Part shown: positions 15,925-23,926 of the stretch, in pieces
Layout: each line of letters starts with the position of its first letter
How positions within the stretch are numbered: the stretch's first letter is position 1
NCBI GenBank assembly: GCA_019241525.1
Contig: JAFAWY010000044.1
Span: forward strand, 1 to 35,280
Direction: 5' to 3'
Length of the DNA stretch: 35,280 nt
Source: Pseudonocardiales bacterium
GTDB taxonomy: Bacteria > Actinomycetota > Actinomycetes > Mycobacteriales > Pseudonocardiaceae
Position numbers and translations under genes: made by a program
Notes under the pieces: generated by a model
Seen by the model: the letters and a program-made list of their open reading frames with translations, nothing else
Told to the model about the DNA's origin: nothing
The model's database searches: none

Positions 15925-17007
15925 GTGGACACTCCGAAACGAGGTTTGACATCTCAGCCCCATGGGCATTCGTTAGTGATGGAAGGGGCGGAGGACTGGA
16001 GTAGCGGCGTGTTGTCCTGTGTCGATACCAAACACGACGGTGGGTCGGGGTGTGGTGACCCGTCCGGTGACGGGTCGATGACTCACCGGGCATTGCTGTA
16101 CGGGTCCGAGGACGAGTTCCTGGCCGCGACCGTCCCGTTCATCCACGAGGGTTTGGACCGCGACGAGCAGATCCAGATCGCCACCACCGACCGCAATGCA
16201 GCCTGGCTGCAGGCTGCGCTGGGCGTCGCCACCCAGCAGGTGACGTTCCGCGCGAGCAGCCAGTGTTACCGGCATCCGGGGCGGGCACTGGCGGCCAAGT
16301 ACCGCACCGCTCATCCGGCAAAGCCGGATGAGCAGCAACAAAGGCTTCGCATCATCGGAGAGCCGTGGTGGACCGCTCGCACCGCACCGGAAGCCAAAGA
16401 ATGGGTCCGCTACGAGTCACTGGTCAACGCGGCCCTCGCCGGGGCGAACGTGGCGCTCCTGTGCACCTACGACACCACCGCGGTGGAAGAGCAAGTGATC
16501 AACCAGGTCGGTCGTACCCATCCCGAACTTGTGGAGTGCGGGCAGGTTCGGCCTAGTCCTGACTACGCCGACCCAGCGGTATTCAACAGCGAATGCAACG
16601 CCTCGCCGCTGACTCAGCTACCGGCCCCGGCCCTGTGGCTGCGGTTTAGCCGGACTGAGCAACTGGCTACGTTGCGGGACTTCGTGACCTCGCAGGCCAG
16701 CCGGGTCGGTGCGGACTCCCGGTCGGTCGCGCCATTCGTGCAGGCAGTCGACGAGGTCGCGACCAATGCGATCAAGCACGGCGGTGGGTCGGGTGTGCTG
16801 CAAATCTGGACCGGCCCGCAGACCATGCTGTGCGAGGTCAGCGACACCGGAGGCGGCTTGCCGCATCCGCTGGCCGGGCAGCTGCCTCACCCACCCGGTC
16901 AGCTGCGCGGTTGCGGGCTGTGGTTAGCCCGGCAGTTCAGCGATCTCCTTGAGGTGCACAGCGATCCCGCTGGAACGACCGTTCGGCTGCATCTCACGGT
17001 GTCCTGA
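15925..17007 (+). CDS. MEDS-domain plus ATPase anti-sigma factor (RsbA type), copy 2
   Basis: 360 aa from the GTG at 15925. It has the same architecture as the upstream gene: MEDS domain (RALLYGSEDEFL, CTYDTTAVEE), then HATPase_c with QAVDEVATNAIKHGGGSG and SDTGGGL. The two proteins are near-colinear paralogues, clearly a tandem duplication, with divergent N-termini. The start is uncertain: in-frame ATG codons at 15979 and 16078 are alternatives and the latter corresponds best to the conserved domain. Spacing of 7 bp from copy 1 implies co-transcription. Differences lie mostly in the sensory half, suggesting different inputs feeding the same switch. Confidence 0.85.
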   Translation: MDTPKRGLTSQPHGHSLVMEGAEDWSSGVLSCVDTKHDGGSGCGDPSGDGSMTHRALLYGSEDEFLAATVPFIHEGLDRDEQIQIATTDRNAAWLQAALGVATQQVTFRASSQCYRHPGRALAAKYRTAHPAKPDEQQQRLRIIGEPWWTARTAPEAKEWVRYESLVNAALAGANVALLCTYDTTAVEEQVINQVGRTHPELVECGQVRPSPDYADPAVFNSECNASPLTQLPAPALWLRFSRTEQLATLRDFVTSQASRVGADSRSVAPFVQAVDEVATNAIKHGGGSGVLQIWTGPQTMLCEVSDTGGGLPHPLAGQLPHPPGQLRGCGLWLARQFSDLLEVHSDPAGTTVRLHLTVS

Positions 17008-17064
17008 CGAGGGTGCGGCAAAAGCCGGCCCCAATGCTGCCCTGGAAAAGACAACTACGGCCAT

Positions 17065-17436
17065 TCAGTGGTTCAAGGCCTCCGGCACGCTGTCAGCCAT
17101 GGCGAAGTACTCGCGCAGGCCACTGACTTCCAAGGCCATCGTGGCGTTCGGCGAGTTGCACACCAGCCGAAGCTCACGGTCTTGCCGGATAGCAAGTTCG
17201 TTTGCCTCGAAGAGCACCCGCAACCCGGCTGAGCCCAGTAACCGGACTTCGTCCAAGTTGACCACGACAACTCGGGCAACGGCGAGTTGCGCAGTCAATG
17301 TGGCAGCCAGCTTCGGCGCGGTCAGCGCGTCCACCTCACCGCTTACGGTGACCACGCGCGAGTCGGGACCAGGCTCGGCGACCTGCACACCGAGAATATT
17401 TGCGGGGAAATCGTCGTTGTCCATCCCTCGCACCAT
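17065..17436 (-). CDS. STAS-domain anti-sigma factor antagonist
   Basis: 123 aa. Core STAS features are VVTVSGEVDALTAPKLAATL near the start and VVVNLDEVRLLGSAGLRVLF, where the Ser of LGSAGL is the expected phosphorylation site. Antagonists of this kind sequester RsbW-type kinases when unphosphorylated and are reset by an SpoIIE-type phosphatase. The start is uncertain: ATG codons at 17445, 17436 and 17424 share one GAGGTG ribosome site, which is best spaced for 17436. It is convergent with the MEDS/ATPase pair and divergent from the second STAS gene. Confidence 0.88.
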   Translation of the reverse strand: MVRGMDNDDFPANILGVQVAEPGPDSRVVTVSGEVDALTAPKLAATLTAQLAVARVVVVNLDEVRLLGSAGLRVLFEANELAIRQDRELRLVCNSPNATMALEVSGLREYFAMADSVPEALNH

Positions 17437-17597
17437 ATAACGCATGCACCTCGGCGAGGAGCACGTGCGCGCTCCGGCGCGGTCGATCCGTTCTCCTTGC
17501 ACAATGCGGTGCCATATCGTTACGATCGCGCAGCGCTACGCCCGTTGCGGCTGGGCGCGTCCTGCCCACCGATGGCAAACACCGAAAGGCCATCGCG

Positions 17598-17633
17598 ATG
17601 TCCACCACCCTGGTTCCGGCCGACCCGTCGTGA
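17598..17633 (+). CDS. Possible 11-codon leader peptide before the STAS gene
   Basis: An ATG at 17598 with a GAAAGG ribosome site 8 bases upstream opens an 11-residue frame (MSTTLVPADPS) whose TGA overlaps the GTG start of the STAS gene. That GTG has no ribosome site of its own, so re-initiation may deliver ribosomes to it. Alternatively a single-base frameshift separates the true N-terminus from the rest of the protein. Confidence 0.35.
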   Translation: MSTTLVPADPS

Positions 17634-17998
17634 ACGCTCCAAATCTGCCCTTGTCCGTCGAGGTACAACGCCTCGATCCCAACACTGTGGTTGTACGGGT
17701 GACCGGTGAGCTGGATACCCTCACCGCGCCGGCCGTCGAGGCGCAGCTGACTACGTTACAAGCCGATCTCGTCACGCCCGCCGCATTGATCGTCGACCTC
17801 AGTGATGTGTCATTCATGTCGTCTGCGGGCTTGGCCTTGCTGGTCGCGCACCACGAACGATGCGTAGACCAGGGCAGCCGGCTGTATGTGGTCACCGGCA
17901 ACAACCGCAGCGTGCTGCGCCCGGTTCGGGTCACCGGCTTGGACACCGTCTTGAACTTGGTGGACACGGCCGCACAGGTCACGGGAGAAGGCGGCTGA
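17630..17998 (+). CDS. STAS-domain anti-sigma factor antagonist, second copy
   Basis: 122 aa from GTG 17630. STAS blocks are VVVRVTGELDTLTAPAVEAQ and LIVDLSDVSFMSSAGLALLV, with a phosphorylatable Ser in MSSAGL. It is more like SpoIIAA/RsbV than the opposite-strand STAS protein. The PP2C phosphatase starts 13 bp downstream and is the likely enzyme that removes its phosphate. The start overlaps the stop of an 11-codon upstream frame; a frameshift there is the main alternative. Confidence 0.88.
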   Translation: MNAPNLPLSVEVQRLDPNTVVVRVTGELDTLTAPAVEAQLTTLQADLVTPAALIVDLSDVSFMSSAGLALLVAHHERCVDQGSRLYVVTGNNRSVLRPVRVTGLDTVLNLVDTAAQVTGEGG

Positions 17999-18011
17999 CT
18001 GCCATCGCCCC

Positions 18012-19238
18012 ATGAGTAGGTGGCCTGACATCTGGTCTGACGTGCTGGCTCGCGTGGTCGATGAGGCCCACCTGGTCACCGGAGACCAGCTGGCGGTCAT
18101 GCTCGATAGCGTGGTGCGAGATGTCGGCCTGACCGCGGATATCTTGCTCGTGGATCTGTCACAACGGTTGCTGAACCCGGTCTCGCCGCAAGCTGTCCCG
18201 CCAGTGCAGGTCGAAGGCACGGTCGCGGGCCGCGCCTACCAGTTGGGCGAGATCCAGCCTGCCAACGACAGCTCCGGTGAGCGGTGGCTCTGGGTCCCGC
18301 TGTTGGACGGCACCGAGCGGCTCGGGGTGCTGCGCATCGGTCTCACCGACCAGGTGGTGGATGACGTGGAACTGCGGACGCGATGCTGGTCACTCGCCGG
18401 GCTGATGGGCCACATCGTGATGACCAAGATTGTTTACAGTGATCGGTTGCGGTCCCTGCGGTACCACACGCCGCTGTCGGTGCCGTCGGAGTTGCTGTGG
18501 CAGCTGCTGCCGCCGCGCACCTTCGCCACCGAACGAGTCGTCGTCACCGCACTGCTCGAGCCGCCCGATCAGGTTGCCGGCGACGCCTATGATTACTCGG
18601 CCGACGCAACCACGTTGAATCTGGCCATCTTTGATGCCGTCGGGCACGACATGCGAGCCTGCCTGACCACCGCCTTGGCGATGACCACAATTCGCAACGC
18701 CCGCCGCGCCGGGGAAACTGATCTGACCACCTTGGCCAACCGAGCCAGTGACCTGGTCAGCGAGCAGCCTGGTCCGCTGCGGTTCGTGACCGCAGTGCTG
18801 GCCAGCCTGGATACCGAGAACGGTGTACTGCGCTACTTGCTCGCCGGTCATCCGCCGCCGCTGCTGGTGCGCAGTGGTCGGGTGGTGAAGGAACTGGCAC
18901 ATCCCCCGCGCTATCCGCTGGGTATCCCTGGGGCCGCCACTGCTGATCTCATCGCCTCCGAACAGCTAGAGCCGGGAGATCGGCTGCTGTTGTACTCCGA
19001 CGGGATCGTCGAAGCCCGCGACGCATCCGGACAATTCTTCGGCGAGCAGCGGTTGGTTGACTTCACCGAGCGCGCCTCGCTCGCGGAGCTGTCTGCCCCG
19101 GAGACCCTGCGACGGTTGGCTGCAGCCGTGCTCGCTCACCAGGGCGGGCACCTCCAAGACGACGCCACCCTGCTGATGGTGGATTGGTCCGCCAACGGTC
19201 ACCGCCGGATGTCCCCGGAGTTCACGGCCCGACCCTGA
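18012..19238 (+). CDS. SpoIIE/RsbU-type PP2C phosphatase
   Basis: 408 aa. The N-terminal 150 residues resemble a GAF-like sensory region (VLVDLSQRLL type strands) without a membrane segment. The PP2C-like SpoIIE domain shows metal-site motifs VAGDAYDY, FDAVGHDMRA, LYSDGIVEARD and QDDATLLMV. It should dephosphorylate STAS antagonists and so release the sigma factor. It lies 13 bp after the STAS gene in one operon. Its stop codon falls inside the first unit of the 34-bp tandem repeat, so the last residues TARP are encoded partly by the repeat. Confidence 0.93.
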   Translation: MSRWPDIWSDVLARVVDEAHLVTGDQLAVMLDSVVRDVGLTADILLVDLSQRLLNPVSPQAVPPVQVEGTVAGRAYQLGEIQPANDSSGERWLWVPLLDGTERLGVLRIGLTDQVVDDVELRTRCWSLAGLMGHIVMTKIVYSDRLRSLRYHTPLSVPSELLWQLLPPRTFATERVVVTALLEPPDQVAGDAYDYSADATTLNLAIFDAVGHDMRACLTTALAMTTIRNARRAGETDLTTLANRASDLVSEQPGPLRFVTAVLASLDTENGVLRYLLAGHPPPLLVRSGRVVKELAHPPRYPLGIPGAATADLIASEQLEPGDRLLLYSDGIVEARDASGQFFGEQRLVDFTERASLAELSAPETLRRLAAAVLAHQGGHLQDDATLLMVDWSANGHRRMSPEFTARP

Positions 19239-19399
19239 CAAACAGGTCTCGGAATCAATGGCTCGACCCTGACAAGCAGGTCTCGGAATCAATGGCTCGA
19301 CCCTGACAAGCAGGTCTCGGGATCAATGGCTCGACCCTGACAAGCAGGTCTCGGGATCAATGGCTCGACCCTGACAAGCAGGTCTCGCGATCAATGACT
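19230..19399. repeat. Five tandem copies of a 34-bp repeat
   Basis: Exact units begin at 19230, 19264, 19298, 19332 and 19366. The unit starts CGACCCTGACAAGCAGGTCT and ends ATCAATGGCT. Copy 1 has A instead of G at position 13; copies 1-2 read GGAATC, copies 3-4 GGGATC, and copy 5 GCGATC with a final change GACT, so the array shows a gradient. Each unit contains CCTG-ACAAG-CAGG, able to form a small stem. There are no spacers. The array fills the gap between the phosphatase stop (inside copy 1) and the convergent Hsp70-like gene ending at 19405. Confidence 0.95.
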
Positions 19400-19404
19400 G
19401 CCGG

Positions 19405-21219
19405 TTAGCTGCGCGCCTGCTGTACCCAGTCCGGAACCTCCGGTGCAGGGGGAGGGGTGGTGGCCGGGGCTTTAGGCCGGTGCGCGCCCGTACGCGGCGC
19501 GGGGACGGTGGCTTTCGGACGTGTGGTGCTGTTCAGCGGTTTGGTCGGTGCCGCGGGTGTCGTCACGACAACCCTGGGCGCGTCCTCGGTGGGCAGGTTC
19601 CGGTCGTCGCCGCCGCCAACATTTGGTGCCGGTATCGGCGCCGCGGTAGCCATTGGCATGTCAGGAGCCGGAGCCTGTGGCTTCTCGATTACCGGTGGCT
19701 GGGTTGCCGGCGGGTGGGGCACCGCGGCCACCGTTCCCGCCGGACTTTTCGGCGGCACAACAGCTGGCGCAGAATCGGCTGCCCGGTGGGCCGTCATGAT
19801 GAATGGTGCTGAGATCGCCCCGGCCGCCAGCACGAGGGCGAACGTTCCGGCTGCCGCGAAACGGGTCAAGCGCTCGGAGGTAGCCCGGCGCCACGCCGCG
19901 TCTGGGTGGTCGACGTCCCGCGCAGCAGCCGCCCACCAGGGCGGTTCGTGCTGGGTTGGCCCCTGCATAGTTGGACTGGGCTGAGCCGGCTCACGCTCGG
20001 TCGGCTCGCACGTCCGGGACCCGGTAAGGCCCGATATCCCGCCTGGCGCGGTAGCTGAATGAGTCGATTCGGCGTCCGTTGCAGTGGTGGCGGCGTCAAC
20101 ATCGAGAACACCAGCCGGTACTGCATACAAGGCGGCTCCGAGCGCCATCGCGGTGCCCGCCTCGGGATTTACCACAACAGGACGGCCGAGCTCAGCCGCC
20201 AGAAGCTGCGCCACGAGCGGGATCCGCGACGACCCGCCGACCAGCAGCACAACATCGAGATCGGGCGGTGCGATCCCGGCGGATGCCAGCGTGCGCCCCA
20301 GCGCCTCAACGGTTTCGGTGATCTGCGGTCGGATCAGGTCCTCGAGCTCAGCCCGGGTGAGCCTAACCTCGGACTGGACCTGCGGAAGCAACACCGGGAT
20401 CGTCACCTCGGTGGCTGCCGACAGCGCTTCTTTGGCCTCGACGCACTCTCGGCGACATAGCGCGAAGCCGCGGCGTAAGCGCTCGGTAGCTCCCGGTTCC
20501 CACTCGCTCAGCGCCGGCACCGCGGCTAAGACGTGCCCGAACACAGCGTCGTCGAACTCGGTGCCGCCCAGGCCGCTAATGCTTTCCGGACTCCCGAGGA
20601 TGGACAGTGCCACCGGCGACGAAGCCGCCGGATCCGGCTCCGCAGCGCCCGTTTTGCGTACTACGGCAGCGTCAAAGATGCCGCCGCCGAGGTCGTAAAC
20701 CGCGATGGTGGTGCCGGTAACGATGCGCTCCCGGATCGAGTAGCTCATCGCCGCTGCCTGCGCACCAGTGCAGAAGCCGATCCGCGGCAGACCGACCGCG
20801 CTCAGCGCCTCCGCCATCTGCTGAATGGTGCAGTCTTTCCAGCTCACCGGGTGCGTGACGGTGATGCCACCGGCGGGACCGCCCTCGCGCTGCGCGACCC
20901 GGTCGGCCACCCATCTGATCACGGATGCGGTCAGCTGCGATGCGGAATACGAGACCCCGTCGATCATTATGGGAGCGTCGTCGTCGACGCTGCGCACGAA
21001 ACCGCGGACGACCCGACCGGGGTCGGCGCCAGCGCGGCGCTCCGCCGCCTCCCCCACGACGACCTCGCCGTCGCTGGACAGATGAATTACCGAGCGCACC
21101 GCATCGGATCTGGTGCCCAGCGACACCACTTCCCAGTGCGCAGGCTGGTCCGGCTGTTGCCGGCAGATGGCCGCGGTAATGAAGGTGGTACCCACGTCGA
21201 TCCCGAGCCAGTAACTCAT
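19405..21219 (-). CDS. Membrane-anchored Hsp70-family protein with Pro-rich outer tail
   Basis: 604 aa. An Hsp70 actin-like ATPase domain fills about residues 1-370: phosphate-1 motif GIDVGTTF (6-13), phosphate-2 YDLGGGIFD (175-183), GGTEFD (219-224) and adenosine motif LLVGGSSRIP (325-334). There is no substrate-binding beta domain. Instead a linker, one membrane segment (about 454-476, GTFALVLAAGAISAPFIM) and an outer Pro/Ala/Thr-rich tail of about 125 residues follow. ATPase inside and tail outside is the expected topology. ATG 21219 has an AGGA ribosome site. Divergent from a second Hsp70-like gene with a shared regulatory region. Function is unknown; it is not a standard DnaK. Confidence 0.88.
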   Translation of the reverse strand: MSYWLGIDVGTTFITAAICRQQPDQPAHWEVVSLGTRSDAVRSVIHLSSDGEVVVGEAAERRAGADPGRVVRGFVRSVDDDAPIMIDGVSYSASQLTASVIRWVADRVAQREGGPAGGITVTHPVSWKDCTIQQMAEALSAVGLPRIGFCTGAQAAAMSYSIRERIVTGTTIAVYDLGGGIFDAAVVRKTGAAEPDPAASSPVALSILGSPESISGLGGTEFDDAVFGHVLAAVPALSEWEPGATERLRRGFALCRRECVEAKEALSAATEVTIPVLLPQVQSEVRLTRAELEDLIRPQITETVEALGRTLASAGIAPPDLDVVLLVGGSSRIPLVAQLLAAELGRPVVVNPEAGTAMALGAALYAVPAGVLDVDAATTATDAESTHSATAPGGISGLTGSRTCEPTEREPAQPSPTMQGPTQHEPPWWAAAARDVDHPDAAWRRATSERLTRFAAAGTFALVLAAGAISAPFIMTAHRAADSAPAVVPPKSPAGTVAAVPHPPATQPPVIEKPQAPAPDMPMATAAPIPAPNVGGGDDRNLPTEDAPRVVVTTPAAPTKPLNSTTRPKATVPAPRTGAHRPKAPATTPPPAPEVPDWVQQARS

Positions 21220-21401
21220 CGCGTCCTGCCCATGTCCCTCCGCGTGCAATTTCGCGCACTGTCTACCGCATCACTCATCGTCGCCACATATCGCGTTGTT
21301 AACGCTACGCAGCGTGACAGAAGCCACCCCTGACTCCGCTCCGTGTCGAACTAGCTACATGAAGTAATCAAGATTGCCGAATTTACCTCGACGAAGCCCA
21401 C

Positions 21402-21429
21402 TGTCAATCTTTCGTGTGCGGTGTAGGTT
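21402..21429 (+). promoter_or_regulatory. Weak candidate promoter for the Hsp70-propeller gene
   Basis: TGTCAA (21402-21407) and TAGGTT (21424-21429) are 16 bp apart, 28 bp before the GTG start. Both match consensus only partly. The 238-bp region 21220-21457 between the two divergent Hsp70-like genes has no gene and must hold both promoters. Confidence 0.3.
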
Positions 21430-21457
21430 ACGTTGGGTTTGTTTCAGTGGAGGTTCG

Positions 21458-23824
21458 GTGAGCTACACCCTCGGGATCGACGTCGGCACCACGTTCGTTG
21501 CGGCCGCGATCGCGAGGAACGGCACCGCGGCCGAGATGATTCCGCTGGGCAAAGAAGCGGTGGTGACACCGCCGGTGGTAGGCCTCCAGAGTGATGGGAC
21601 AGTAGCTACCGGTGAGGCTGCCCGCAGCTGCCCGAACGGGGTCAGCGGCGAACTCATGGGCCGGCTCGGTGACCCGACTCCGGTTGTTCTGGGCGGAGCA
21701 CCGTATGACGTCACCGCAGTGCTGGGCGCGTTGCTGCGCGACGTGGTTGCGAAGGTCGCCGCGACTGCGGGCGAATCACCCGAGCACATCGTGCTCACCC
21801 GCCCAGCCAGTTGGGGGCCATTCCGGTGCGCGCTGCTGGAGGAGGCCGCTCGGCGGGCGGAGCTGGGCAAGCCGACTCTGGTGACCGAGCCGGAAGCCGC
21901 CGCTGAGCACTACGCCGCCAGCCAAGGCTGGGACGAGGGCGACACGATCGCGGTCTACGACCTTGACGGCGGTACGTTCAATGCGACCGTCCTGCGCAAA
22001 CAGGCCGGCAAAGGACAGATCCTCGGGCAACCGGAACGCATCGAACGCCTCGAGGCAGAGGATGGCGCCGAACCGACCGTTACTGCGCTATGGCGCACGC
22101 TGAAGTCGGCTGAGGTAGAGCCCGACGACCTCAGTGCGGTTTTTGTCGTTGGCGGATCGACTGGCCTCTCGGCGGCTGCGCAGATGGTGTCGGCACAGCT
22201 GGACCGTCCCGTCGTGGTGGATCCCCACCCGCAACACGTGGTCGCGCTGGGTGCCGCGAGGCTGGCTGCTCAGACCGCGCACCTGCATCGCCCAATCCGG
22301 ACGCCTGCTGTGGCGGCTGCCACCGGAAAAGGGAGTGCGGCGCCGCCTGCTCCGCTACCGGATGCACCCCTGCCTATACCCGCGCAGCGCACCGCGGGCC
22401 GACCAACCGCTGCACCCACCCAGCCAGCCATCCCACCCACCAAGCCAGCTGCGACGCCGAAGCAGTCCACCGCCGCAGCCCGCCAGATCGCTGCCTCTGC
22501 ACCCAGCCAGCCAGCTGCCGCACCTCGCCAGACTGCCGCCGCTGCACCCACCCGGTCAGCCGCCACGCCTCAGCCACCACCCACAGCACCCGGTACGAGC
22601 AGGACCGGCCGTGAGGCGATCACTGTTGCGATTCCGGCACCAGCGGAGCGACCTCCCGCCCCGCCGTCCCAGCCCCCGATCTGGACTGCCCTGCCGGCCA
22701 CCAGCCAGCCACAGCCGGATAGTGACCAGCACAGCGCGCGCAGCCGCAGGGGACTTTCGCGGATTCTCGTCGGCTCGGGTGCCGCGGTGGCACTGATCGC
22801 AATCATCGTGTTAGCCGTGCTTGGCGTCAGGGCTGGCACCGGCGCGCCGACACCGGCCAGTGCCAAATCCCCACCTAACGCCGCGGTGAGCGAAGTAGCG
22901 AAAAGCGCACCTCAGCCGGCCACCCCGGCGGTCGGTGCCACCATCGGACTGCAGCGCACCCCAACTTTCGTTGCCGTGTCCCCCGATGGCCGGTACGCCT
23001 ATACAGCCAACCGGGACGCTCAGGTCGTCACCAAGGTGGACACCGCAACCAACCAGGTGACCGCAACGATCCCGATCGGGGCCGGCCCGCCACAGTTCCT
23101 CAGCTTCGCTCCGGACGGCCGCACGCTGTACGTCAGCGTCTTCAACGACAAGCAGACGACCCACGTGATCAACGTGGTCAATACCGGCTCGAATACCGTG
23201 GTGGCGACAATCCCGCAGCCTGCCCGCCCGTACCTGCTGGAAGTCAGTCCCGACGGCAAGCAGCTCTACGTTCCCGATCAAGACAATGCGTCCATCTCTG
23301 TGATTGATACCGCGACCAATACGCTGGCGGGGAAGATCCCGGTCGCGCCTACTCCGCACGGGTTGGCGTTTTCCGCTGATGGTGAACTGGCTTTCGCCAC
23401 AAATCATGAATCGAACCTGGTGTCAGTGATCGAGACACGCAATCTCGAAGTAGAGAAGACCATCCCGGTGGGGAACAGCCCGCACAGCATCGCGGTCAAC
23501 CCCCACCGTCCGTTGGCCGCTATCGTCAATGACGACTCGAACTCCGTCTCGATCTTTGATACCTCCGGCCAGCAATTGATTACCACCATTCTGGTCGGAA
23601 AGAATCCGCAGGACGTTGTCTGGTCGCCAGATGGACGGTTTGCCTACGTCGTCAACAAGGGCAGCAATACCGTCTCAGTGGTCGATTCCGAAGATAACAA
23701 GGTCACCGCGACGGTTCCTACCGGGGCGGCCCCGACCAGCATCGCCATGCTGCCCAACGGCCGCCAAGCCTATGTGAGCAACCTCGACGACGGATCGTTG
23801 ACCGTCCTGCAACTCGGCGGCTGA
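21458..23824 (+). CDS. Hsp70-like ATPase domain fused through a TM to a YVTN beta-propeller
   Basis: 788 aa from the GTG at 21458 (ribosome site GGAGGT). Residues 5-270 are an Hsp70-like nucleotide-binding domain with GIDVGTTF and VFVVGGSTGL, but about 85 residues shorter than its neighbour: the GGTEFD motif and subdomain IIB region are missing, and phosphate-2 reads YDLDGGTFN. A Pro/Ala/Gln-rich linker (about 275-430) leads to one membrane segment (about 437-457) and an outer seven-repeat YVTN/YncE-type propeller (about 495-788; units such as YAYTANRDAQVVTKVDTATN). Possibly an outside-sensing protein with a degenerate ATPase inside. Divergent from the other Hsp70-like gene. Confidence 0.88.
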   Translation: MSYTLGIDVGTTFVAAAIARNGTAAEMIPLGKEAVVTPPVVGLQSDGTVATGEAARSCPNGVSGELMGRLGDPTPVVLGGAPYDVTAVLGALLRDVVAKVAATAGESPEHIVLTRPASWGPFRCALLEEAARRAELGKPTLVTEPEAAAEHYAASQGWDEGDTIAVYDLDGGTFNATVLRKQAGKGQILGQPERIERLEAEDGAEPTVTALWRTLKSAEVEPDDLSAVFVVGGSTGLSAAAQMVSAQLDRPVVVDPHPQHVVALGAARLAAQTAHLHRPIRTPAVAAATGKGSAAPPAPLPDAPLPIPAQRTAGRPTAAPTQPAIPPTKPAATPKQSTAAARQIAASAPSQPAAAPRQTAAAAPTRSAATPQPPPTAPGTSRTGREAITVAIPAPAERPPAPPSQPPIWTALPATSQPQPDSDQHSARSRRGLSRILVGSGAAVALIAIIVLAVLGVRAGTGAPTPASAKSPPNAAVSEVAKSAPQPATPAVGATIGLQRTPTFVAVSPDGRYAYTANRDAQVVTKVDTATNQVTATIPIGAGPPQFLSFAPDGRTLYVSVFNDKQTTHVINVVNTGSNTVVATIPQPARPYLLEVSPDGKQLYVPDQDNASISVIDTATNTLAGKIPVAPTPHGLAFSADGELAFATNHESNLVSVIETRNLEVEKTIPVGNSPHSIAVNPHRPLAAIVNDDSNSVSIFDTSGQQLITTILVGKNPQDVVWSPDGRFAYVVNKGSNTVSVVDSEDNKVTATVPTGAAPTSIAMLPNGRQAYVSNLDDGSLTVLQLGG

Positions 23825-23926
23825 CCGTCGCCTCGGCACCGATCGTCGCAAAGCGTGTCGACCGATCACGTCCGGTAACTCCTGGCTAGGCTGAACCACC
23901 ACGCTCGTGACGAAGGGAACGCGACG

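Noticed and set aside
19230-19399. CRISPR array
   Set aside because: The 34-bp units are directly adjacent with no spacers, and there are no cas genes.
20533-21333. 266-codon plus-strand frame
   Set aside because: Antisense of the Hsp70-like gene; sequence is His/Arg-rich and has no recognisable domain.
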